A DNA stretch of 42,106 bases from DASTCC01 sp035711465 (lineage in GTDB: Bacteria > Acidobacteriota > Vicinamibacteria > Vicinamibacterales > SCN-69-37): assembly GCA_035711465.1 (NCBI GenBank), contig DASTCC010000354.1, positions 1 through 42,106 of the forward strand, written 5' to 3'. Numbering within the stretch: position 1 is the first letter of the stretch; each line of letters opens with the position of its first letter. Below, in pieces: positions 14,310-21,733 of the stretch. A program made the translations under genes and the position numbers. The notes below the pieces were generated by a model. That model searched no databases, had not been told where the DNA came from, and saw nothing but the letters and a program-made list of their open reading frames with translations.

Positions 14310-17300
14310 TCAGTACGTCAAGTCCGTTTCATGCCTGCTGAGGACGACGCCGAAGACGCCCTGCAGCAGCTCGCCGTGATCGCCGAGCACGTCGAACAAG
14401 TCGTCGTGCGTCAGTCGCAGCGCCCGGCCCGCCGCGGTCACCCGGATGCAGCGTCCGCCGGTCGCGTTCGTGAGCGCTTCGGCCGCGCCCACGGTGGCGC
14501 CCGGCCCGGCGACGACCGGCGGGCGGCCCGGGCGTTCAATCGTGATCTGACCCGAGAGCAGATGATAGATCGCCGGCTCGCGTCTGTCGCCGAGAAGCAC
14601 GTCGCCCGTCGTTATCGGCACCTCCCGGGCGACGGCCGTCAGTTCCTGGAGCTGCGCCACCGACGCATGCGTGAAAATCGGAATCTGCCGCAGGTGCAGC
14701 GTCTTCTCGACGGCGTCGAGGGGGTCCCCGTCGCGCGGCGCCGGCGGCTCGTTCACTTCGTGCCAGTCGAGCTCGACGTTCCGGTTGGCCAGCAGCATCT
14801 GGAACAGGCCCTGGGCGGTCGCGGTGTTGTCGGCCAGCATCGTCAGGAACATCGGCCCGCCGAGCGATAGCGTGACGACCGCGGTCTCGGCATCGAGGCC
14901 AAAGCGCAGCGGGCGCTCCTCGAGCAGCTCGGCGATGTTGAGGACCGCTGGCGAGGCGACGGTCGCCGCGTGCGCGGCATCGCCGGTCAGCCGGCCGTAG
15001 CCGTCGATCAGGAACAGCACCTCGTCGGGCACGACGCCGGCGCGCGAGAGATGCTGGCCGCGCGGGTGGCGCACCTGACGGCCGGCGCCGGCGATGCGGA
15101 AGAGCTCGTCCACCGAGACGCGCCGGAACACGGAGACGTCCTGGAGCCGGCTCGCCAGATCGACGATCGTCAGCGGCATCTCGGCGTCCGCGGCGGCCGG
15201 CTGACGCGAGTGCCGCGCCCAGGCCGCCGCCTCGCGGACGATCGGATCGGTGGTGCGGTGACTGAGGAGGTAATCGAAGTCGTCGTCGAGGCCGGGCACG
15301 CGGGCGACGACGGCGAAGTGGACGGCCGCGGCGGCGACGACCGGGTCGTGCTCGTGGATGAGCTGCGCGACGGTGTCGGTCACGTCGCGGGGACGCGACT
15401 TCAGCAGGCTGTTGGCGTGCGTCACCTTGTCGGCCATCAGCGTGTCTTCGAGGATCGGCATCACCCGCTTGCGGACGGTCCCCTGCAGCACGTTGTCGAG
15501 ATACTCGAGCCCGCGCGCGCGGGTGTTGACGTCGGCGCTCTCGACGGCGACGCGGGCGGCGAGCACGTCGGTCGGCGAGTGGAGCAGGCCGAGCAGACGG
15601 TAGATGCGATCGAGCGCCCGCTCCAGCTTCTCGTCGAGGGCGCGCAGGAAGAGCGATTGCCGCGCCGTGTGCCCGGCGGTGACGAGGTTGAAGCGCAGCG
15701 TCAGGTAGGTGTAGTAGCCGCCGGTTTCCCTGATCAGCCGCGCTTCGATCGCCTCGGCCGGCAGCGTCAGCTCCGGATTCGAGCGCCGCATCGTCTCGAT
15801 GGCGGTGATGATCTTGAAGCGGAGGAAGCCGTCGGGATCGCCGAGCGCGCCGACGAGCACGTCCATGGCGCGCTGCGACGGCATCCGCGCCAGCGTCGCC
15901 GGGATGTGACGCCGGACCCAGATGGGCTCGTGCGGATCGTGCAGGAAGTGATCGAGCGCCTCGACGATCGACGTGCCGTAGCCGATCAGCGCCTCGCGGG
16001 CCTCGCGCTTGAGCTCGCGGTGACCGAGCAGCGAGACCAGCGCCGGCACGAACAGCGCGTCGCTGACGCCGATGGCGCGGGCGCTGGCGATCGCTTCGCG
16101 CGCGACGTCGACGTCCGGGTCGTGGATGAGCGGGATCAGCATCGAGCCGAACGCCGGATTCTGGACCCGCGCCAGCGCCGCGGCGACGTCGCGCCGTGCC
16201 GCGGCGTTGGCGTGCCGGGTGTCGGCGGCGAAGCGTGACAGCGTGCGCTCGGCGGCGGCGACGTCGGCGTCGCGTCCGGAATCGGCGAGCTCGGCGGCCG
16301 CCGACACCGCGACGCGCGGCTCGGGGTCGGCGAGGAACCGCCGCATCCGGCTCGCGCCTTCGTCCTGGCCGGCGGCCGCGACCAGGGCGCGGACCGCGGC
16401 GGCGCGCACGTCGGCATCGGGATCGCCGAGCAGCTTCTGCGCGGCCGGCAGCCACGGCGCCGTCGACGTCGCGTCGGCGGCGAGCACATTGAGGACGCGG
16501 GCGCGCACGCGCGGCGAGCCGTGATGCAGCAGCAGCGAAGAGATCCGATTGCGCTTGCCGAGCGTCTCGAGCATGTCGATCGCGTAGAGCACCGTGCCCT
16601 CGTCGGGCCGCGACAGGTGATCGACGAGGACGTCGAGCGTGGCGGCGTCGCCGACCTCGAAGCGGACGTCGAACGGCGTCAGGTCGTGCGCCTCGAGGCT
16701 GCGCCGGAACGAGCGCAGGTACTCGCGCCGCGCGACCAGCGCAAACCAGATCCAGCCGACCATGACGATCAGGCTCGCGTAGCTGATTTGCTTCCAATCG
16801 AGCCCCAGGCCCCACGGTTTGATCAGCGCCAGCAGCACCACCGCGCCCACCGCTTTGGCAAAGCGATCGACGGTGACGTCGATGAACGGCTTGGCGCGGT
16901 ACTTGATGTCGCCGGGCAGCGGCAGGAACAGCACCTCGCGCGTCGTCTTGTCGATGGTGTAGCGGAGCGACGAGTCGAGCACGCGCGCGGCGCCTGGCGC
17001 CCAGAGGGCGCCGGAGAGCAGGATCACCGCCGCGGTGCCGCCGAGCGTGACCGGGAGGAGCAACAGCGCGAACACCAGCCCGAACGATCGGTGGATGCGG
17101 CTGGTCAGCCCGATCTGCACGACGAAGCCGAACAGCGACAGGTAGACGGTGATCTGGGCGAGGAACTTGGCGATTTCCTCGGCCGATTGGCGGTTGGCGT
17201 CGGCGGCCATGTTGAGCTGCTGCTCGACGAAGACCGCGCCGATCGCGGCAAAGGCGATGACGAGCGCAATCACCTGCAGGTGCCGCGACTGGCGCAGCAG

Positions 17301-17954
17301 CTGGACCGCTTCGGTGGCGCCGACGCCGTGCTCTTCGATGGCGAGCGCAAACGCGCTCGACGGCGGCTGCCGCCGGATCACCAGGATCGCGACGGCGACG
17401 CACATCAGCAGGATCGTCGCGCTTACCGGCAGCAGGTTGCCGATGCCGACGCGCTCGACCAGGAACGTCGTGATCGCCGCGCCGGTGGCGCCGCCGAGGC
17501 TCGCGCCGGCGCCGATGAAGCCGAAGATGCGGCGCGCTTGACGCGGATCGTAGATGTCGTTGGCGAGCGTCCAGAACTGGCTGATCAGCAGCAGCCCGAG
17601 CATCAGCCCGAAGACGTAGAACGCCACCGACACCCAGGTGTCGTCGCTCCCGAAGAGCGGCCAGAATGCCAGCAGGATCGCGGCGAGCGTCGTCTGCGTG
17701 ATCGGGATCACCCAGCGGCGCGGCAGCCGCGTGATCGCCTGAATGTAGACGTGTATCAGCAGGCCGATGCAGACCCCGGCTGCCAGCTGCACGTACGGCA
17801 GGTTATCCGAGCCGAGATGGTCGATGAACTTCGATCGCGTGATCGGCTTGAGGATGTTGTACGACGTCATCGCCAGGAAGGAGTAGGCGAACATCAGGGC
17901 GGCAGTCACGCCCTCGCCCGTCCGAAGGGCGACGATCCGATCCAGACGACTCAT
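14310..17954 (-). CDS. Nucleotide-transporter-like membrane protein with HEAT repeats and two cNMP-type domains
   Basis: A 1214-residue protein. Residues 1 to about 410 hold 10-12 hydrophobic segments and match the ATP/ADP translocase-like (Npt/TLC, MFS-fold) group, with the conserved stretch FWTLANDIYDPRQARRIFGF and FIGAGASLGG. Residues about 430-900 are helical HEAT/armadillo-type repeats (DPDADVRAAAVRALV and similar). Two cNMP-binding-like barrels follow (about 925-1060 and 1085-1205, the second with YHLLSGQITIERPG). Family members exchange nucleotides; the appended cytoplasmic parts suggest gating by a ligand or protein. A TAACAT hexamer sits 12 bp before the ATG. It is the first gene of a likely two-gene operon with the secreted kinase-like protein. 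Substrate unproven. Confidence 0.8.
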   Translation of the reverse strand: MSRLDRIVALRTGEGVTAALMFAYSFLAMTSYNILKPITRSKFIDHLGSDNLPYVQLAAGVCIGLLIHVYIQAITRLPRRWVIPITQTTLAAILLAFWPLFGSDDTWVSVAFYVFGLMLGLLLISQFWTLANDIYDPRQARRIFGFIGAGASLGGATGAAITTFLVERVGIGNLLPVSATILLMCVAVAILVIRRQPPSSAFALAIEEHGVGATEAVQLLRQSRHLQVIALVIAFAAIGAVFVEQQLNMAADANRQSAEEIAKFLAQITVYLSLFGFVVQIGLTSRIHRSFGLVFALLLLPVTLGGTAAVILLSGALWAPGAARVLDSSLRYTIDKTTREVLFLPLPGDIKYRAKPFIDVTVDRFAKAVGAVVLLALIKPWGLGLDWKQISYASLIVMVGWIWFALVARREYLRSFRRSLEAHDLTPFDVRFEVGDAATLDVLVDHLSRPDEGTVLYAIDMLETLGKRNRISSLLLHHGSPRVRARVLNVLAADATSTAPWLPAAQKLLGDPDADVRAAAVRALVAAAGQDEGASRMRRFLADPEPRVAVSAAAELADSGRDADVAAAERTLSRFAADTRHANAAARRDVAAALARVQNPAFGSMLIPLIHDPDVDVAREAIASARAIGVSDALFVPALVSLLGHRELKREAREALIGYGTSIVEALDHFLHDPHEPIWVRRHIPATLARMPSQRAMDVLVGALGDPDGFLRFKIITAIETMRRSNPELTLPAEAIEARLIRETGGYYTYLTLRFNLVTAGHTARQSLFLRALDEKLERALDRIYRLLGLLHSPTDVLAARVAVESADVNTRARGLEYLDNVLQGTVRKRVMPILEDTLMADKVTHANSLLKSRPRDVTDTVAQLIHEHDPVVAAAAVHFAVVARVPGLDDDFDYLLSHRTTDPIVREAAAWARHSRQPAAADAEMPLTIVDLASRLQDVSVFRRVSVDELFRIAGAGRQVRHPRGQHLSRAGVVPDEVLFLIDGYGRLTGDAAHAATVASPAVLNIAELLEERPLRFGLDAETAVVTLSLGGPMFLTMLADNTATAQGLFQMLLANRNVELDWHEVNEPPAPRDGDPLDAVEKTLHLRQIPIFTHASVAQLQELTAVAREVPITTGDVLLGDRREPAIYHLLSGQITIERPGRPPVVAGPGATVGAAEALTNATGGRCIRVTAAGRALRLTHDDLFDVLGDHGELLQGVFGVVLSRHETDLTY

Positions 17955-17982
17955 GAAGCCGCGCCGATGTTAGCAGCCTGCC

Positions 17983-18024
17983 GGCTGCTGGCTGCGGGCT
18001 GCGGGCGGCGGGCTACAGGCGCCG
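17983..18024. repeat. Tandem heptamers GGCTGCG, inverse of the 8424 array
   Basis: GGCTGCT, GGCTGCG, GGCTGCG, GGCGGCG, GGCTACA and GGCGCCG run in a 7 bp phase, then CCCGCAGCGCC follows and can fold back on them. The word is the reverse complement of the GCAGCCC array at 8424. It separates two divergent genes. Confidence 0.65.
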
Positions 18025-18047
18025 CCCGCAGCGCCGCCTAGCAAGCA

Positions 18048-18076
18048 TTGCGGTCTACCTTGCAATACGATATAGT
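18048..18076 (+). promoter_or_regulatory. Sigma-70-type promoter for a leaderless padR mRNA
   Basis: TTGCGG (18048-18053), a 17 bp spacer and TATAGT (18071-18076) form a near-consensus promoter. The expected transcript start falls at or next to the GTG start codon at 18083, leaving no room for a ribosome site. PadR operators usually overlap such sites; an autoregulatory site is likely but not resolved. Confidence 0.7.
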
Positions 18077-18082
18077 GAGCGT

Positions 18083-18412
18083 GTGACGTGGCTCACTCAG
18101 TTGCGCAAGGGCGCCCTCGAGCTCGCGGTGCTCAACGCGATCGATGGCGATCGCCTGTACGGCTACGACATCGTCCGCCGTCTCAGGCAGCACGATGGGC
18201 TGGTGATGAGCGAGGGCACCGTCTATCCGATCCTCAGCCGGCTGAAATCCGAGGGGCTGCTGCGGACGACCATCGAGGAATCGCCCGACGGCCCGGCGCG
18301 GAAGTACTACGAGATGACCGCGGCGGGCCGGAAGCAGCTGGAGCAGATGAACGCCGACTGGCAGCGTCTCGTCAATAGCCTCGACGCGCTGCGTCAGGCA
18401 GGTGTGCGATGA
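18083..18412 (+). CDS. PadR-family transcriptional regulator
   Basis: A 109-residue winged-helix repressor. The core LRKGALELAVLNAIDGDRLYGYDIVRRL (two halves, about 7-20 and 21-34) and MSEGTVYPILSRLKSEGLL (about 42-60) are typical PadR helices, followed by the wing GPARKYYEMTAAGRKQLEQ. The C-terminal dimerisation helix is short. The start is GTG at 18083, directly downstream of a strong promoter, so the message is probably leaderless. Its stop overlaps the ATG of the next gene (ATGA), tying it to the membrane protein it likely controls. Confidence 0.9.
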   Translation: MTWLTQLRKGALELAVLNAIDGDRLYGYDIVRRLRQHDGLVMSEGTVYPILSRLKSEGLLRTTIEESPDGPARKYYEMTAAGRKQLEQMNADWQRLVNSLDALRQAGVR

Positions 18413-19134
18413 ACTGGACGCCCGAGGCTTCCGCACGGTTCGAGTCGTACAAGGGTCGCGTTCGGCTGGCGGTTGCCGGCAATCCAGGCGTCGATGCCGA
18501 TGACGTGCTGCAGGACATTCAGGCGCACGTCCAGGCCGAGCTTGGCGCGAGCGGCGAGCCGATCACCGTCGGCGCGCTCGACCGCGTGCTCGACGGTCTT
18601 GGCAGTCCCGCGCAGTGGGACGCGGTCGACGCGCCATCGTCCACTTCGTCCACCACGAGCTTTCGCGACTGGGTCCGTCGATCGACGACGTTGTGGTACC
18701 AGCGGCTCTCGGGCGACTGGGGCGGACCGGTCCTGCTTGCCGTGTTGACGGCGATCGCGCTCAACTCGTTCGGCACGATTGGTCTGCCGCTGCTCGCTCT
18801 CTGCTACGTCATCGGGCGCGGCATGCTCGTCCGGCGCACGGACCTCACCGGTCCGCCGCGCTGGCTGGCCGCGGCGCCGGTCGTTGCGGCCTCCGCGCTG
18901 CTCATCGGCGCCGTCGTCATGTTCCCGATTCTCATCGGTGGCAGCGGGCGGCGCGTGCCGCTGATGCCGCTCGGCTTCTGGTGGATCCTGCTGGGCTACG
19001 CGGTGGCCCGGGAACCGCGGCCGGTACGTGCGGCGCTCTATCCGCTCGCCGAATGGTTCGAGCCGACGCACGGTCGGCTGCTGGCGGCCCTCGGCGTCGC
19101 GATACTTGTACTCGGCATCGTCAGCTGGTGGTAG
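18409..19134 (+). CDS. PadR-linked membrane protein with a HAAS-like N-terminus
   Basis: A 241-residue protein. Residues about 10-75 are helical and end VGALDRVLDGLGSPAQW, resembling the HAAS/DUF1700-type cytoplasmic domain that often accompanies PadR regulators. Four to five membrane helices follow (about 106-122, 124-137, 154-176, 185-199 and 222-240). In known cases such proteins act as membrane partners of the regulator or as anti-sigma-like sensors; here the function is not established. Translation is coupled to padR by a 4 bp overlap. Confidence 0.72.
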   Translation: MNWTPEASARFESYKGRVRLAVAGNPGVDADDVLQDIQAHVQAELGASGEPITVGALDRVLDGLGSPAQWDAVDAPSSTSSTTSFRDWVRRSTTLWYQRLSGDWGGPVLLAVLTAIALNSFGTIGLPLLALCYVIGRGMLVRRTDLTGPPRWLAAAPVVAASALLIGAVVMFPILIGGSGRRVPLMPLGFWWILLGYAVAREPRPVRAALYPLAEWFEPTHGRLLAALGVAILVLGIVSWW

Positions 19135-19209
19135 CCACGCGGCGCGCCGCCTGAATGCGCTCGGCGGTCGTCCCGCCGCTCCGGTAGAATCCCCGGACCG
19201 GAGTCGCTT

Positions 19210-20187
19210 ATGTCTGCTCGAACCCTGCTATGCGTCGGTGTGCTGTCCCTCCTTGTGTCGCCAATCGCGGCGCGTGCGGTCGTGGCGCACTTTGCTCAGA
19301 GTGCTGCGCAAATCGTCCGCACCGGCGATCCCGTTAAGCGCGGCTACACCGAGGCGGACTTTCCGCGCGTGCAGAAACTCGCCGAGGGCGTGTACTCGTA
19401 CGAAGCGCTGCGTTCGGCCGGCCCCGAGCGGTTCACGACCGTAAGCTTGTTCGTCGTGACGCCGGCCGGCGTGCTGGTGGCCGACGGGCAGGGCAGCGTC
19501 GCCGAGACCACGAAGATGATCGAGGCGATCGCGAAGGTCACCGATCGGCCGATCACGCACCTCGTCATCGGATCCGATCACGGCGATCACACCGCCGGCA
19601 ACTCGGTGTTTCCGACCGCGATCACGACCTACGTCCATCCGGCGTCGAAGGCGACGCTCGACGGCGGGGGACGATCGAACGCGCCGGGCCCGGTCGCGGC
19701 GCTGCCCGGCAAGGTCGAGGTGGTGAGCGACCGGACGACGATCGCGCTCGGTGGACGTGAGATCCATGTGCTGTTTCTCGGCCGCGCCCACACGGGCGGC
19801 GATCTCAGCGTCTATCTGCCGGACGAGAAGATTCTGTTCATGAGCGAGGCATATCTGAATCGCATCTTCCCGGCGATGCGATCGGCATATCCGTCCGAAT
19901 GGGTGGCGACGATCGAACGCGCGCAGAAGCTCGGCGCCGACGTCTACGTTCCGGGGCACGGGTTCGTCGAGACGCCGGCAATCCTGAAGGAAGAGCTCGA
20001 GACATTCCGTCAGGCGCTGGTCACCGTCATCGGCGAAGCCAGGCGCTTGCGCGCCGCCGGGCTCTCGGCCGACGCCGCCGCGAAAGAGGCGAAGTTCGGC
20101 GACCTCGAGTCCTGGTCGTTGCGCGGCAGCCAGGGCGCGACCGCGATTCGGCGCGTGTATCTGGAGTTGGAGGGGACGTTGAAGTGA
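19210..20187 (+). CDS. Exported metallo-beta-lactamase-fold protein with an altered first metal motif
   Basis: A 325-residue exported protein (signal peptide about 1-26). It has the MBL fold: SLFVVTPAGVLVADG strand pair, the metal loop GSDHGDHTAG, then GRAHTGGD (third-site His), and PGHG near the end. In the HxHxDH motif the first His is Ser (S122), while H124, D126 and H127 remain. The usual bridging Asp before the fourth strand is replaced by Glu (MSEAYL). It may still bind one or two metals, or may have lost hydrolase activity. Closest in layout to lactonase/quinoprotein-associated MBL proteins. A TAGAAT hexamer lies 19 bp before the ATG. Its TGA forms part of the hairpin that follows. Confidence 0.8.
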   Translation: MSARTLLCVGVLSLLVSPIAARAVVAHFAQSAAQIVRTGDPVKRGYTEADFPRVQKLAEGVYSYEALRSAGPERFTTVSLFVVTPAGVLVADGQGSVAETTKMIEAIAKVTDRPITHLVIGSDHGDHTAGNSVFPTAITTYVHPASKATLDGGGRSNAPGPVAALPGKVEVVSDRTTIALGGREIHVLFLGRAHTGGDLSVYLPDEKILFMSEAYLNRIFPAMRSAYPSEWVATIERAQKLGADVYVPGHGFVETPAILKEELETFRQALVTVIGEARRLRAAGLSADAAAKEAKFGDLESWSLRGSQGATAIRRVYLELEGTLK

Positions 20188-20239
20188 GGCTTGGAGGCTT
20201 GGGGCTTGAAGGCGTGGAGCCTCAAGCCTTCAAGCCTCA
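20185..20239. terminator. Two-way hairpin containing both convergent stop codons
   Basis: Arms 20185-20204 (starting TGAGGCTTG) and 20220-20239 (ending CAAGCCTCA) pair at 18 of 20 bases with the other two as G-U pairs in the plus-strand RNA. The loop is 15 nt. The left arm begins with the TGA of the MBL gene and the right arm ends with the stop of the permease gene. It contains the CCTTCAAGCC word (20227-20236) and its inverse (20203-20212). Confidence 0.75.
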
Positions 20240-21733
20240 GCGTCCGCCCAACCTGCTCCGCCTGTACCCGTAGAAGAAGTAGATCGCGATGCCGATGAGC
20301 AGCCAGATGCCGAACCGTTCCCAGGCCTGCGTCGGCAGGCCCTTCATCACATAAAGGCACGCGCCCGCGCCCGCCAGCGACACCGCCCACAGGAACGGCA
20401 CGCGGAACGGCCGCTCGCGGCCCGGATCGCGGTAACGCAGCACCAGGACGCCGATACAGACGATCGCGAACGCCGACAGCGTGCCGATGTTCGTCAGATC
20501 GTAGATTTCGTTCTCGTCCGCCACCAGACTGCCGAGCGCGACGACGATGCCGGTGACGACGGTGGTGATGTGCGGCGTCCGGTACTTCGGATGGATCTTC
20601 GACGCCCACGCCGGGAGCAGGCCGTCGCGCGCCATCGCGAAGAAGATGCGCGGCTGGCCGTACTGGAAGACGAGCAGCACGGCGGTGAGCGAGATGACGG
20701 CGCCGAAGGCGACGAACCATCCGGCGATGGGCAACCCCGCCACCTCGAGCGCCCGCGCCAGCGGGTCAGCGGCGCGCAGCTGTTGGTACGGCACCAGCCC
20801 GGTGGCGACGATGCCGACGATGACGTAGATGACGGTGCAAATCGCGAGGCCGCCGAGGATGCCGATCGGCATGTTGCGCTGCGGGTTCTTCGTCTCCTCG
20901 GCGGCGGTCGAGATCGCGTCGAAGCCGATGTAGGCGAAGAACACGATCGCCGCGCCCTCGTGGATGCCGCGCCAGCCGTTCGGCGCGAACGGCGTGAAGT
21001 TGTCCATGTTGATGTGCGTCGCGCCGAGGACGACGAAGAAGCCGAGCACCAGCAGCTTGACCACGACCATCGCGTTGTTGGCGCGGGCGCTCTCGCGGAC
21101 GCCGATGTAGAGCAATGCCGTGATCGCCAGCACGATCAGCGCCGCCGGGATGTTGAGGAGGATCGGGATGCCGGCGATGCGCGGCGCCGTCTCGAGCAGC
21201 GCGTGGATCTCCGGATTCGAGCTGAGCAGCGCCGTCCGGTAGCCGTGGGTCAGGTAGTCGGGCAGGGTGATGCCGAAGCCGGAGAGCAGCGAGGTGAAAT
21301 AGCCGCTCCAGGCGATCGCCACCGCGATGTTGCCGATCGCGTACTCGAGGATCAGATCCCAGCCGATGATCCAGGCGATGAACTCGCCGAGCGTCGCGTA
21401 CGAGTAGGCGTAGGCGCTGCCGGCCTGCGGAATCATCGCCGCCAGCTCCGCGTAGCAGAGGCCGGCCAGCGCGCAGACCGCGCCGAGCAGCACGAACGAG
21501 AGCACGAGCGCCGGGCCGGCGCCGTAGCGCACGACCTCGCCCGACGGCAGCACTTCGCCGGCCGCCGCCGTGCCGATCGACGAGAAGATGCCGGCGCCGA
21601 TGACGGCGCCGATCGCGAGCATCACGAGATCGCCGGCCCCGAGGACCCGTTTGAGGCCGTGCTCGCCGCCTTCGGATTCGCGGACGAGCGCGTCGACCGG
21701 CTTCAGTCTGAACAGAGACCGCGACCCCGCCAT
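20237..21733 (-). CDS. APC-superfamily cationic amino-acid permease
   Basis: A 498-residue inner-membrane transporter with 12-14 hydrophobic segments. The first helix has the APC signature GAVIGAGIFSSIG (about 42-54). FAYIGFDAISTAAEETKNPQ (about 268-287) is the conserved helix 6/loop segment of the CAT (cationic amino-acid transporter) family. A short C-terminal tail ends GYRRSRLGGR. It likely takes up amino acids by proton or gradient coupling; substrate not resolved. Its start overlaps the end of the beta-helix gene by 31 bp, so the two may be co-transcribed. Confidence 0.88.
   Translation of the reverse strand: MAGSRSLFRLKPVDALVRESEGGEHGLKRVLGAGDLVMLAIGAVIGAGIFSSIGTAAAGEVLPSGEVVRYGAGPALVLSFVLLGAVCALAGLCYAELAAMIPQAGSAYAYSYATLGEFIAWIIGWDLILEYAIGNIAVAIAWSGYFTSLLSGFGITLPDYLTHGYRTALLSSNPEIHALLETAPRIAGIPILLNIPAALIVLAITALLYIGVRESARANNAMVVVKLLVLGFFVVLGATHINMDNFTPFAPNGWRGIHEGAAIVFFAYIGFDAISTAAEETKNPQRNMPIGILGGLAICTVIYVIVGIVATGLVPYQQLRAADPLARALEVAGLPIAGWFVAFGAVISLTAVLLVFQYGQPRIFFAMARDGLLPAWASKIHPKYRTPHITTVVTGIVVALGSLVADENEIYDLTNIGTLSAFAIVCIGVLVLRYRDPGRERPFRVPFLWAVSLAGAGACLYVMKGLPTQAWERFGIWLLIGIAIYFFYGYRRSRLGGR

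Noticed and set aside
14536..17403. 955-codon frame within the nucleotide-transporter-like gene
   Set aside because: Same strand, different frame, almost entirely A/R/D/P; a composition artefact of the real gene.
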